Shown here: one piece after another, positions 45,964 to 55,416 of the stretch
Position numbering within the stretch: the stretch's first letter is position 1
Layout of the letters: each line of letters begins with the position of its first letter
NCBI GenBank assembly: GCA_028275345.1
Contig: JAPWUV010000008.1
Location: 149,436-213,435, forward strand
Length of the DNA: 64,000 bases
Direction of reading: 5' to 3'
Source: a bacterium
Lineage (GTDB): Bacteria > Zhuqueibacterota > Zhuqueibacteria > Oleimicrobiales > Geothermoviventaceae
Translations under genes and position numbers: made by a program
Notes under the pieces: generated by a model
The model's database searches: none
What the model saw: the letters and a program-made list of their open reading frames with translations, nothing else
Told to the model about the DNA's origin: nothing

Positions 45964-47015
45964 GCCGGAAGGTTCGTGCTGCACTGATCGGGGTGGGTGG
46001 CTACGGTCGCGTCCTCCTCCGGGCGAGTAAGCAGGTGGGAGATTTTGAAATCGTGAAGGCCTACTACTACCGGCCGGAGCGGATCCACCAGCTGGAGGCC
46101 GAGCTGGGGATGCCGGTGACCGCCGATTTCGAGGAGATTCTCGAAGATCCGTCCATCGATGCCCTTGTGATCGCCACGCCCAACGATCAGCACCTGCCGC
46201 AAGCAAAGGCCGGTCTCGAGCACGGAAAGGCGGTATTCGTGGATAAGCCGATCACGAATTACGTGCAGGAGGCCATCGAGCTCATTCGCTGTGAGCAGAG
46301 AACTGGCGGCTTGCTGATGGTGGGCCACAACTACCGCCGCATGCCCGCCATTCGAGCATGCGAAAGAGCTATCCGGGAAGGGCGAATTGGGGAGCTCCTC
46401 AGCGTGGAGGGGAATTTCTCCCGCGGCGGGGCCTACGAGGTCACCTCGTCCAGCTGGCGGCGTCAGGATCGGTGTCCGACGGGACCCATGATCCAGCTGG
46501 GCATTCATCAGATCGACGTGATGCTTCACTGGTGTGGCGTGCCGGAGAGCGTGGCTGGGGCCTTGGAGAAACTGTATGTCGACGGGCTCAACGTGGACAA
46601 TACGGCGGGGCTCATCCACTTTCGCTCGGGGCGGCTTGCCACAGTGCAGTCCAACTACCTGGGTCCGTTTCGGGGACTAATGCGAGCGTACGGTACCCGA
46701 GGCATCCTGGAAAGCGATTCCCTTTCGGCAACTTTGGTGCAGGAGTCGGGGGCTGTCGAGGTCCTGTACCGCGGCTGCTCCTCGTTCGATGCGGAAAGAG
46801 ACGCTTCCCTGCGGGAGCAATTCGAGGAATTTGCTCGCCTGGTGCGCGACGGGGGACGACCGGAGACGGATTCGATCTCCGCCATGCTCGCCCTCGCCGT
46901 AGTGAACGCCATTGAGCTGTCTGCCGAGAGCGGACGGATAGTTCGTGTCGCGGAGCTGGTTCCCGAGGAGTTTCTGCCTCCCGGGACGGAACGCGTTAAG
47001 ATCCTGGCCACCTAA
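45960..47015 (+). CDS. Gfo/Idh/MocA family oxidoreductase
   Basis: NAD(P)-dependent sugar or cyclitol dehydrogenase-like protein. Rossmann start RAALIGVGGYGRVLLR, then the family motif VDKPITNYVQEA and HNYRRMP. The C-terminal beta-sheet domain includes MIQLGIHQIDVMLHWCG. Length 351. It overlaps the isomerase by 4 bases and is itself followed by the GWxTD gene with a 1-base overlap, so three genes appear to be translationally coupled. Confidence 0.88.
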   Translation: MSRKVRAALIGVGGYGRVLLRASKQVGDFEIVKAYYYRPERIHQLEAELGMPVTADFEEILEDPSIDALVIATPNDQHLPQAKAGLEHGKAVFVDKPITNYVQEAIELIRCEQRTGGLLMVGHNYRRMPAIRACERAIREGRIGELLSVEGNFSRGGAYEVTSSSWRRQDRCPTGPMIQLGIHQIDVMLHWCGVPESVAGALEKLYVDGLNVDNTAGLIHFRSGRLATVQSNYLGPFRGLMRAYGTRGILESDSLSATLVQESGAVEVLYRGCSSFDAERDASLREQFEEFARLVRDGGRPETDSISAMLALAVVNAIELSAESGRIVRVAELVPEEFLPPGTERVKILAT

Positions 47016-48403
47016 TGAGGCTGCCGAAGTTCTCCATTCCTCTCTTCGGCCTTTGCACGCTGACGGCAATGGTCGCTTTTGGCCAGAGCCGCGAGAAAGG
47101 TCTTCTGGCGTGGGCGGACGTCTACCGATTCCCTGAGAGTGACAGCAGCTGCGTGGTGGAGGTCGATTACGCCATCGAGCGCGGTTCGCTGGCCTACCGA
47201 GACCAGGGCCCCTTCCGCATTGCTTCGGCTCGCATCGAATGCGAAATCTATCGGGACCAGGACGTGGTCCATCGATCGCAGATTGAAGTGCAGGATACGA
47301 TGAGCGCCGTGGCCCAGGTGAGAGGGGGACAAAAGCTGCTCGAGATGCGGAGGTATCGCTTCCGGCCGGGGCGGTATGTGTTGGCCATCTCCTTCCACGA
47401 TGAGGTAGCCGGTGTGAGTCGGTCGGTGAGCGATACCCTCGAGGTTACGGGGCGCAAGAAGTCGGCCCTCGACGGCTCGGACCTCATCCTTGCGTCTTTC
47501 TTGCGGCCGTCTTCGGAATCGAGTTCGGCCTACTGGAGGAATGGTTTGGAGGTGGTACCCAACGCGTCGAGAGTCTTCGGGAGGGGCCTGGAGGATCTGC
47601 ATTTCTACGCCGAGGTGTACGGGCTTGCTCAGGCGGCCGATGGATCCGGTTGTTACTCAATGGATGTTGCGGTACGCGATGCCGCCGGACGCACGCCGAT
47701 TCAGTACATCGGGTCCGCTCACCGCGTAAAGGGGAAGGCATGTGCGGTGCATGGGAGCGTGAGCTTGCGCGACTTGGATGCGGGCGTCTACCAGATGGAG
47801 GTGAGGGTCCACGACTGCGTCTCCGGAGACAGCCTGCACCTGTCGCGACCCTTCTTCGTTGTCCGACCCGCCCTGGCCAGTTCCACTCCCGGACGCCCGG
47901 ACCTTGCCGAGGGGGCGGTCGCGTCCGAGTACGCGCAGATGACGGAGAGGCAACTGGATTCCCTGTTCGCCTTGAGCGAATACGTCGCCACGGGCGAAGA
48001 GCGCGCTGTGTATCCGCGGCTGGATTTGGAGGGCAAGCGCAATTTTCTGGTTCAATTCTGGAAGCGCAGGGATCCGAACCCTGCCACTCCTGAGAACGAA
48101 GCCCGGAGGGACTACTTCCAGCGCATTGGCTATGCCAACCAGCATTTCTCGTTTGGGCGGCGACAGGGGTGGCGCACCGACAGAGGCAGGGTGCTCTTGC
48201 AATATGGCTGGCCGGATCATGTGGATCGCCAAGTCGGGGAAATGATCGAGAATCCGTACGAGATCTGGACATACGAGAAGCTTCAAGGGGGGATCTTGTT
48301 TGTGTTCGTGGACCGGCGGCGTACCGGGGAGTACGAACTGGTCCACTCGACCGCGCTGGGGGAGATCAAGGATGAGCACTGGTCGGATTACCTCTACCGC
48401 TGA
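47015..48403 (+). CDS. GWxTD-domain secreted protein
   Basis: 462 residues with a signal peptide (IPLFGLCTLTAMVAFGQ). The C-terminal ~110 residues carry the GWxTD signature RQGWRTDRGRVLLQYG, preceded by QFWKRRDPNPATPENE, both typical of this domain. The region between is beta-rich and unrecognised. GWxTD proteins are common in Bacteroidetes and other FCB phyla and of unknown function. Its stop and start overlap the dehydrogenase gene by one base (TAATG). Confidence 0.85.
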   Translation: MRLPKFSIPLFGLCTLTAMVAFGQSREKGLLAWADVYRFPESDSSCVVEVDYAIERGSLAYRDQGPFRIASARIECEIYRDQDVVHRSQIEVQDTMSAVAQVRGGQKLLEMRRYRFRPGRYVLAISFHDEVAGVSRSVSDTLEVTGRKKSALDGSDLILASFLRPSSESSSAYWRNGLEVVPNASRVFGRGLEDLHFYAEVYGLAQAADGSGCYSMDVAVRDAAGRTPIQYIGSAHRVKGKACAVHGSVSLRDLDAGVYQMEVRVHDCVSGDSLHLSRPFFVVRPALASSTPGRPDLAEGAVASEYAQMTERQLDSLFALSEYVATGEERAVYPRLDLEGKRNFLVQFWKRRDPNPATPENEARRDYFQRIGYANQHFSFGRRQGWRTDRGRVLLQYGWPDHVDRQVGEMIENPYEIWTYEKLQGGILFVFVDRRRTGEYELVHSTALGEIKDEHWSDYLYR

Positions 48404-48447
48404 GATCGGAAGGGTACCCCTGAGTGCTAAGCGAGGAGGTCGTAGAG

Positions 48448-49086
48448 ATGGGACTGTTGCAAGAAATTGCCGAGGCCGTGATCACCGGAAAGGCACCGAA
48501 GGTGGAGGAGCTGACGAAGAAAGCCCTAGAGGAGGGCCTAGAACCTGCCCGCGTGCTCAATGAAGGGCTGATCGCCGGGATGAACGTCGTCGGCGAGAAA
48601 TTCCGCAACAACGAGTACTACGTGCCCGAGGTTCTCATTGCCGCTCGCGCGATGAAAGCCGGGATGGCCGTCCTGCGACCCCGATTGGCGGAGACCGGGG
48701 TCAAGCCAGTGGCGAAGTTCCTGATCGGCACGGTGAAGGGGGATCTGCATGACATCGGTAAGAACCTCGTTGCGATGATGATGGAGGGAGCGGGATTCGA
48801 GGTGATCGATCTGGGTGTGGACGTCTCGCCCGAGAAGTTCGTGGAGGCGGTGGAGAAGAACGAGCCCCAGGTAGTCGGTCTCTCGGCGCTGCTGACCACC
48901 ACGATGCTGAACATGAGGGGGGTCATCGAGACACTGGAGAAGACCGGGCATCGCAAACATGTCAAGGTCATCGTGGGTGGCGCTCCAGTGACGCAGTCCT
49001 TCGCGGACGAAATTGGGGCGGATGGCTACGCGCCGGATGCCGCCTCCGCCGTGGAGAAGGTCAAGGAGATGTTGAATCTGAACTAG
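48448..49086 (+). CDS. Corrinoid-binding methyltransferase protein (MtbC/MttC-like)
   Basis: Carries cobalamin for methyl transfer. The N-terminal helical cap domain includes ALEEGLEPARVLNEGLIAGM and the Rossmann B12-binding domain has the axial histidine His101 in GDLHDIGKNLV, then GLSALLTTTM and VIVGGAPV. ATG 48448 follows GCGAGGAGGT; 212 residues is typical. No methyltransferase partner (MtaB/MttB/MtbA type) or reactivase is adjacent, so its donor and acceptor are unknown. The short MetE-like protein at 9486 is a possible acceptor enzyme, but this is inference. Confidence 0.9.
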   Translation: MGLLQEIAEAVITGKAPKVEELTKKALEEGLEPARVLNEGLIAGMNVVGEKFRNNEYYVPEVLIAARAMKAGMAVLRPRLAETGVKPVAKFLIGTVKGDLHDIGKNLVAMMMEGAGFEVIDLGVDVSPEKFVEAVEKNEPQVVGLSALLTTTMLNMRGVIETLEKTGHRKHVKVIVGGAPVTQSFADEIGADGYAPDAASAVEKVKEMLNLN

Positions 49087-49193
49087 GTCCGGCAACCCGG
49101 CCTCGGGGAGCAGCGTTTCGTCGCCGGACAAGGGGTGGGGCAGGGCTCATTGCGGTGCGGGGAAACTTTTTTTTGAGAAGCGCAAGAATTTCC

Positions 49194-49224
49194 TTGACAG
49201 GATGGACACGATATTGTAGCTTTG
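49194..49224 (+). promoter_or_regulatory. Promoter of the TonB-receptor operon (TTGACA-N17-TAGCTTTG)
   Basis: TTGACA at 49194-49199 and, after 17 bases, TAGCTT at 49217-49222. The -10 continues as TAGCTTTG, which also matches the Bacteroidetes TAnnTTTG box. Transcription should begin near 49229, about 260 bases before ATG 49491. Confidence 0.75.
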
Positions 49225-49228
49225 CCGC

Positions 49229-49490
49229 GTACCGATAGGCGAGACCCCTACGACCCTGTGCGAGGAGACAGACGTGTCGCAAAGGACGCGACAGGGAAGG
49301 GCTCAGACGGGCATCATCGCCACACAAATCACGCAACCGCGTTTGCGAAGGGCGGACTCCCAGAACGGGAATCCGCCCTTTCTTTTTGAGAGAGGGACGG
49401 TGAGCCAACCACGTTGAAGGAGGTGATGCCAAAGAGTTTCGGCCATATGGTTAGGAGGAACGGCATTGACCTGATAAGAGGAGGGTGAAG
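49229..49490 (+). promoter_or_regulatory. Long structured 5' leader of the TonB-receptor operon
   Basis: About 260 bases with no gene of its own. Pairings read by eye: CCCTGT (49254-49259) with ACAGGG (49291-49296), competing with TGTCGC (49275-49280) and GCGACA (49288-49293), since ACA is shared; then CGCAA (49332-49336) with TTGCG (49343-49347), immediately before the terminator at 49348. After the terminator comes AAGGAGGTGAT (49417-49427), an 11-base match to the complement of the usual 16S 3' end, and a possible 20-codon ORF (49426-49488) ending 2 bases before the receptor ATG. This layout suggests attenuation, but no known riboswitch class is recognised. Confidence 0.55.
49348..49387 (+). 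terminator. Intrinsic terminator inside the leader (possible attenuator)
   Basis: AAGGGCGGA (49348-49356) pairs with TCCGCCCTT (49372-49380), with a further CCC/GGG pairing inside, followed by TCTTTTT. It lies between a strong promoter and the receptor gene, so full-length mRNA requires readthrough. Confidence 0.85.
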
Positions 49491-52400
49491 ATGCGAACGA
49501 GCGTGGGTCGCAAGTGCTGGGTAGCGGCGGTGGTGACGTTGCTGGGCCTGGCCCTGTTGGCCGGCGGAGCCCTTGCCCAGACGCGCGGCAAGATCGCCGG
49601 GACCGTGAAAGATGCCAGGACCGGCGAGCCGCTCCCCGGGGTGAACATCGTCCTCGTCGGGACAATGATGGGGGCCAGCACCGACGAGAATGGGCGGTAC
49701 TTCGTCATCAACGTCCCGCCCGGTACCTATTCGCTGCAAGCCTCATTCATCGGGTACAGGGCGGTCACCAAGACGGACGTTCGCGTGCAGGTGGATTTCA
49801 CCACCGAGGTGAACTTCCTCCTCGAGCCCACCGTGATCGAAGGAGAGGCGGTGACGGTGGTGGCCGAGCGTCCCTTGGTGGAAAAGACGCTCACCCACAG
49901 CAAGACCACCATCGGGGTGGAGGAACTGAACAATACGCTGCCCCTGGCGAGCGTCGTGGACATCATGGAGTCTTCGCCGAGCACGTTCCGCGGCTACGTT
50001 CGTGGCGGCCAGAAATACGAGACGAAGTACGTCATTGACGGCGTCGACATGACGGACACGTACTTCTCGGCGGGCGTGGGTCAATTCGGAGGAGAGGTCG
50101 GGCACGCGTACACGGGATATCGCGAATCGGAAGCGCGGGACATCGGCGCCGTCCAGGTGGCCCAGAGCCAGGTGGAAGAGCTGTCCGTCTATGCGGGCGT
50201 GTTTACGGCCGAGTACCCCAGCGCGACGGCCGGCGTGGTGAATATGGTGACCAAGGAAGGCGGACAGGCATACCACGGGAAGATCTTCGCCCGCGGACTT
50301 GCGTTGAACGGCATCAAGAACCACGGCAGCAACATCTACTGGGACTACAAGTTCCCGGGTGAGACGAGCACCTTCTTCGGCTATGACACAGAGCGCCAGA
50401 GGGCCAAGCAGGCTGCGGACGCCGGGGATGCTGCAGCCCTCAGAAAATACAGGCTGATGACCTGGCAGCCTCAGGTGGCGAAGGATAAGTACTTCTACGA
50501 TCCAGAGGATTCCACAGGTATTGGCAGACCCTTCGACATGGAGGCCAACCTGAGCGGGCCGCTGCCTTTCACGAACAAGGGCGGCTTCTTCCTGACGGCA
50601 GCTTTCAACCGGCAGATGACTGGACTCCCATTCGATCGGGAAGACCACATCACCCTGAGTGGAAAGGTCCACTACAACTTCACACCCAGCCAGAAGCTGA
50701 CTGCTTTCCTGCAGGTGACGGATGGCGGGAAGCTATTCAAGTTTGTCAATTGGAAGTACAATCCGAAGTGGAAATACTACATGGAAGGGGCTCCGAGGTA
50801 CAAGGACCTCGGTCTGGTGGGCTACCTGAAGTGGACGCACACCCTGTCACCCAAGACCTTCTACGAGATCAACCTCAGCCAGACCAACAAGGAGACCTGG
50901 GTCGGATACCCGGATGACGACGGCGATGGGATGTGTGAGCTGGACGAGAAGGGCGACTTCATCACCTTCGCGACGTTGAACGACTTCCTGAAGTACGTCG
51001 GTGGTAAGATCGACACCATTTTCAACACCGACGGGAGCATCAAGAAGGTATACAACACGATCAAGCGCGGCACCGCCAATGGGTACGTCTACGGCCATTT
51101 CGGGGACCCGGCGTACCGGGTCTTCTTCTACGATCAGACGGACCCGGAATCGGGCATTAACGACGCCAAGCTGTTCTTTGTCGGCCAATCCGGCTGGTAC
51201 CGTTCCGCCTACCCTACGCCGCTCTACTCCTACACGAAGCGGTATGCTACCACCCTCAAGGCGGACATCACCAGTCAGGTCACCTACAATCATCAACTGA
51301 AGGCGGGAGCGCAGTTCCGGTATCACACCGTGAGCCGCCGCCACATTGAGTCTCCCCTGGGCGGGAATGGCGTGACGTACCCCTATTCCCGCTTCTGGGT
51401 GGATTACCATGATTTCAACCCCATGGAACTGGCTTTCTACATCCAGGACCGGATCGAGTACTCCGGCTTGATCTTGAACCTGGGTGTTCGCGTGGACGGG
51501 TACTACACAGACACTTACAAGTACAAGAACGACTTCCACCCGTTCGATTACGTGAAGGACGAGCTGGGCAACTTGGTCGAATTGCGGCCAGTCTGGGGAG
51601 AGAAGGTGCCGTGGAAGTTCTATGTGAGCCCGAGGATCGGTGTGTCCCACCCGGTCTCGGACCGCATGGCGATGCACTACAGCTTCGGCCAGCTGTTCCA
51701 GTATCCGAACTTCGCCAGCTTGTACAAGGATATCAACTTCGGCAAGTACTCTTCCTCGCCGAACATCGAGACCACCTGGCCGGAACAGGAGCCGGTGAAG
51801 GCGACGGCCTACGAGATGGGTCTCCAGTACGCGGTCAGCAACCTCTTCTCGGTGGACGTCACCGGGTACTACCGCGACGTGGAGAACTACCGCTACCTCT
51901 ACTTCGTCCTTACGCCCTACACTGGTCCGGGAATGCAGTACATCCACAACTGGGGATACGCCGACTCGCGCGGCATCGAAGTGACGTTGATCAAGCGGCC
52001 GGGGAAGTGGTTCAGCGCGCGCTTGAGCTACGCCTATTCCTACATCAAGGAACCCGTGGCCGTCCCTACGGGGAGCGTGGTTCGGACGTCGTACAGCGCC
52101 AACGTCGATAGCGCTGCCCTGGGTAAGCTCCCGTGGAAGCTGATTAGCCAGTACAACTTCTACGAGCGGAATGTGCTGGAGCGATCCGGTGCGGGCAACG
52201 TGGTCAGCGGAGGCTACGACCGCCCGCATCGCTTCTACGGCACGGTAATGGCCTTCCTGCCCTACGGGGTTAACGCCACTGTGGTGGGAGAGGCGGCAAG
52301 CGGCTTCTACTACCAGCTCACCGAGAACGTGGAGAACGATCCCTACTTCACCATCAGCCGCAAGCTGGGGCAGGGTCCATGGACCTGGCAGTTGAATCTG

Positions 52401-52679
52401 CGCCTGTCGAAGGAATTCCGGCTGATGGGCGACATGCGGATCAATCTCTTCGGCGAGGTGAGGAACATCCTGGACCGCAAGAACATCCTCGGCTACGCGA
52501 ACAACCCGTTCCAGGAAGCCAAGGACCAGAAGATCTGGGAATTGGGACGCGACCTCAAGCCGAAGACCGGGGACGAGCACGATCCTGAGGGCGTGTATCG
52601 TCAGCCGACGGACACCTACGGCCGCTTGCTGTATGGCGAACCGCGGACGATCTGGGCAGGCTTGGAATTCTCGTTCTGA
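49491..52679 (+). CDS. TonB-dependent outer-membrane receptor (CarboxypepD_reg + plug + barrel)
   Basis: 1062 residues. A signal peptide (AAVVTLLGLALLAGGALAQ) is followed by a carboxypeptidase-regulatory-like beta domain (KIAGTVKDARTGEPLPGVNI to about residue 115), a plug domain with GQKYETKYVIDGVDMTDT, and a long beta-barrel ending in the aromatic terminal strand WAGLEFSF. ATG 49491 follows AGAGGAGGG. This architecture is that of SusC-like receptors, but no SusD follows. Instead a secreted protein and a PorV-like barrel are encoded. The substrate is unknown. Confidence 0.93.
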   Translation: MRTSVGRKCWVAAVVTLLGLALLAGGALAQTRGKIAGTVKDARTGEPLPGVNIVLVGTMMGASTDENGRYFVINVPPGTYSLQASFIGYRAVTKTDVRVQVDFTTEVNFLLEPTVIEGEAVTVVAERPLVEKTLTHSKTTIGVEELNNTLPLASVVDIMESSPSTFRGYVRGGQKYETKYVIDGVDMTDTYFSAGVGQFGGEVGHAYTGYRESEARDIGAVQVAQSQVEELSVYAGVFTAEYPSATAGVVNMVTKEGGQAYHGKIFARGLALNGIKNHGSNIYWDYKFPGETSTFFGYDTERQRAKQAADAGDAAALRKYRLMTWQPQVAKDKYFYDPEDSTGIGRPFDMEANLSGPLPFTNKGGFFLTAAFNRQMTGLPFDREDHITLSGKVHYNFTPSQKLTAFLQVTDGGKLFKFVNWKYNPKWKYYMEGAPRYKDLGLVGYLKWTHTLSPKTFYEINLSQTNKETWVGYPDDDGDGMCELDEKGDFITFATLNDFLKYVGGKIDTIFNTDGSIKKVYNTIKRGTANGYVYGHFGDPAYRVFFYDQTDPESGINDAKLFFVGQSGWYRSAYPTPLYSYTKRYATTLKADITSQVTYNHQLKAGAQFRYHTVSRRHIESPLGGNGVTYPYSRFWVDYHDFNPMELAFYIQDRIEYSGLILNLGVRVDGYYTDTYKYKNDFHPFDYVKDELGNLVELRPVWGEKVPWKFYVSPRIGVSHPVSDRMAMHYSFGQLFQYPNFASLYKDINFGKYSSSPNIETTWPEQEPVKATAYEMGLQYAVSNLFSVDVTGYYRDVENYRYLYFVLTPYTGPGMQYIHNWGYADSRGIEVTLIKRPGKWFSARLSYAYSYIKEPVAVPTGSVVRTSYSANVDSAALGKLPWKLISQYNFYERNVLERSGAGNVVSGGYDRPHRFYGTVMAFLPYGVNATVVGEAASGFYYQLTENVENDPYFTISRKLGQGPWTWQLNLRLSKEFRLMGDMRINLFGEVRNILDRKNILGYANNPFQEAKDQKIWELGRDLKPKTGDEHDPEGVYRQPTDTYGRLLYGEPRTIWAGLEFSF

Positions 52680-52781
52680 GAATGCGGTCGGGCGAGGGGC
52701 GTGAGTCCCCTCGCCCTCCTTTCAAGCCAGTTCGACGTGGTCGAGGAGTACAGAGCATCCAACGACGAGGGAGATGCGAAC

Positions 52782-55346
52782 ATGAGAAGGAAGATAGGAA
52801 TCCTGCTGATGGCACTGGGATGGTTGGCATGGCTCGGGACTGGTGTTCCCACGGCCGTCGCCGAGGATGCCAATGGGAACTGCGTGATCGTGGCAGGGGA
52901 CCATTGGGATCTGTACGTCCCGCCGAACTACATCAAGTACGGTTCATGGCCACGGCTTACGTTCCGCGAGAACCTGTCCGCCCGGGGTAATGCCGGAGCC
53001 CCTGGCGCTTGGCTTTTCCGGATGACGCGACTGGTGACGAGCGGCTATTTCGGGAACGCGCCTTGGAGCTGGCCCTTTGGCGAACACACGTTCGACTTCG
53101 ATGATTTCATGGTGGCCGTCGAATACAATCCGAACGAGAATTTCGCGGCCCTCAACCAGGCCGTGCACGGACAGGACAATCGGAACTACGCTTTCCTTCA
53201 CTACAACTCCACGATCCCCGGCGCCAACGATCCGAACCGAAACTATGTGATTACGCTGAAGGGGTCTGTGCTGAAAGACGGTCGGAATCTGGCTTACTAC
53301 GAGGCCGGTTGGCCCACTCAGCTGGGCGTGGACGTGAAGATGCGCGTGTACAGCTGGACCTTCCCCTACGGTTCATTGGACAACTTTGACATCGTAGAGT
53401 ACGAGTTCTACAACACGGGCGAGCAGGACATCAACGGGGACGGCGTGGTGGATCTTCACGGCCAGCGGATCAACGCGCTGGTGCTCGCCTACGACCCCAC
53501 GGTATTCAGCTTCCGGATTCTGCGCGACGGTGGCCGGACCTACACCTACCCCAACAGCCGCTACATTGGTTGGGCGTACGACGCGAGCCCAGACGAAAAC
53601 GGATACCCTTGGGACATCACCGTCCAGGGTCGTGGTTCGGATCCCGGCCGAGAGGACATGCCTGGGATCGGCAATGATGGCTGGTACGCCGATGTCTATT
53701 GCGCTTATACCTTCTTGGGCGCCAAGAAGGTTGATGAGAACGGCAACATCCTCGGGAACAAGAATCTCTGCTTCAAGAATGCGCTTGGCGAGGAAGTGAT
53801 CCCAGCCATCGGCGAAGGAGCACAGCGCGGCTGGTTCCACACGGTGCAAAGCGGCCGCAACAACGTGAATGACTACACACCGAAAGGCGTACACATCTGC
53901 GCCACGGGGACCTTCTACGTGGATGGCGGCAAGGGCCGCGACAGGTCGAAATTCGACCTGGCACCGAATCCAAGGCTATTCAGCGCTGGCACGCCGGGCG
54001 ACATCACGACATTTGTCCCCAAGGATCCGGGCCAGTGGCAGCAACCGTCGGATGAAAGCCACGAGTATGGCGCCTACATGTTCGCCACCCCGCGTCAGAT
54101 CACGGTGGACGGGGTAAATCGAGGCCTCTGCCCGCTCGACCCGGAGAACGGGCGGCCGTTGGAGCCGGGCGTTTTGGTCCGAGGTGTGACGGGAGAATAC
54201 CAGTTCAACGGCAATGAGCCCTGGACGAACGTTGGCCCCTTTGCCCTGGAAGTGGGCGAGCGCATTCGGGTCTACTGGGTGCGGGGCGCCGGGTTCCGGC
54301 TGCAGGGAGCGCGCAGGGCGATCAAGGCGGCTCGCGCTGTCTACAACACAATGGATGCGAAGGGCAACTACCATGTGCCTCGGCCGCCGGATGTGCCGGA
54401 CATCAACGTGGATGTTTCCCCGGCGGTGCGCCCGTGGATCAAGTGGCAGGAAGTGGCAGGGGCTGACGGCTACAAGATCTACAAGTGCCGTGCGTGGCCT
54501 CGGTACAATCCTGTACAGCAGGGCATCCCAACCGCAGACACGTACTGGACGGTGAACCCGGAAACCTTCGACAACAACGGAAACATCGAGGCGCAGCAGG
54601 CGCAGCCGGAACCCTACAACCCGCTGCTCTCGGAGAAGGCCATCAGCGAGTTCGTGAAGCAGCAGCAAGGCGAACACTGGGGACCCTACTATCTCGTGCA
54701 CGTGGTGAAGAAAGAGAACCTGGCCAACTATCTCAATACCGACACGGATAAAGGCACCTACAAGTACGCCTGGGAAGATAACACGCCCGGTACCTTGCTC
54801 GGATTCACCTTCTACTACTACGTGGCTGCGTACAAGAAGGAGACCGGCTCGATCCCCGGACTTGAGCAGTACACGTGGTTGGAGACGGGAAAGGTGAACG
54901 TGAATGGCCGGACGGGCCTGTGGGAAGGGACTTGGCCGTGGACGGACATGCACGCCTACTATCCGGCGAAGAGCGATGCGGCCAAGCGGAAGGCTGTGGG
55001 CGTGGATTTCGTGCTCGCGTCGCGGCCGTTGTCGACCTCCTTGTTGGCGACCGGGCAGCGCCAGATCCAGGTGCGGCCAAATCCGTACAAGCGGGCGGCT
55101 TTCCACGATGCGGCCATCCACGGGGTATTCTTCTTCAACTTGCCGTCCGAGTGCACGATTTGGATCTTCGACGTGTCGGGACAGGTGGTGGATAAGATCG
55201 ACTTCCGCGCCGAAGATCCCAACAACGGCACGTACTTCTGGGACTTGCATTCCAAGGACGGTGCGGAGGTTGCCAGCGGCATCTACATCTGGGTGGCGGA
55301 ATTCAAGGGTGGAAAGCAGCACGGCGTTTTCTCGATCCTGCGGTAG
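52782..55346 (+). CDS. Large secreted protein with C-terminal FlgD/T9SS-sorting-like domain
   Basis: 854 residues. A signal peptide (IGILLMALGWLAWLGTG, cut near AVAE) is followed by a long aromatic- and Gly/Asn-rich region with no recognised domain. Around residues 540-720 there is fibronectin-III-like character (IKWQEVAGADGYKIYKC). The C-terminal ~90 residues start at VRPNPYKR (Asn767) and end with ASGIYIWVAEF and a basic-free strand GVFSILR, like FlgD-Ig or type-IX-secretion sorting domains. The gene lies 102 bases after the receptor and 70 bases before the PorV-like gene. A surface-exposed partner of the receptor is a reasonable guess. Confidence 0.75.
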   Translation: MRRKIGILLMALGWLAWLGTGVPTAVAEDANGNCVIVAGDHWDLYVPPNYIKYGSWPRLTFRENLSARGNAGAPGAWLFRMTRLVTSGYFGNAPWSWPFGEHTFDFDDFMVAVEYNPNENFAALNQAVHGQDNRNYAFLHYNSTIPGANDPNRNYVITLKGSVLKDGRNLAYYEAGWPTQLGVDVKMRVYSWTFPYGSLDNFDIVEYEFYNTGEQDINGDGVVDLHGQRINALVLAYDPTVFSFRILRDGGRTYTYPNSRYIGWAYDASPDENGYPWDITVQGRGSDPGREDMPGIGNDGWYADVYCAYTFLGAKKVDENGNILGNKNLCFKNALGEEVIPAIGEGAQRGWFHTVQSGRNNVNDYTPKGVHICATGTFYVDGGKGRDRSKFDLAPNPRLFSAGTPGDITTFVPKDPGQWQQPSDESHEYGAYMFATPRQITVDGVNRGLCPLDPENGRPLEPGVLVRGVTGEYQFNGNEPWTNVGPFALEVGERIRVYWVRGAGFRLQGARRAIKAARAVYNTMDAKGNYHVPRPPDVPDINVDVSPAVRPWIKWQEVAGADGYKIYKCRAWPRYNPVQQGIPTADTYWTVNPETFDNNGNIEAQQAQPEPYNPLLSEKAISEFVKQQQGEHWGPYYLVHVVKKENLANYLNTDTDKGTYKYAWEDNTPGTLLGFTFYYYVAAYKKETGSIPGLEQYTWLETGKVNVNGRTGLWEGTWPWTDMHAYYPAKSDAAKRKAVGVDFVLASRPLSTSLLATGQRQIQVRPNPYKRAAFHDAAIHGVFFFNLPSECTIWIFDVSGQVVDKIDFRAEDPNNGTYFWDLHSKDGAEVASGIYIWVAEFKGGKQHGVFSILR

Positions 55347-55416
55347 CCGGTGCGGAAGCCGCAGCGTTTGTCTCGGTTGAGGAGTCCGCACAGACCATAG
55401 CCAAGGAGATGATAGA

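Noticed and set aside
49258-49389. A GTG-started leader frame through the receptor attenuator containing HHRHTNH
   Set aside because: It has no Shine-Dalgarno sequence, its start is only about 30 bases from the transcript start, and the operon is not for histidine. His residues are probably chance.
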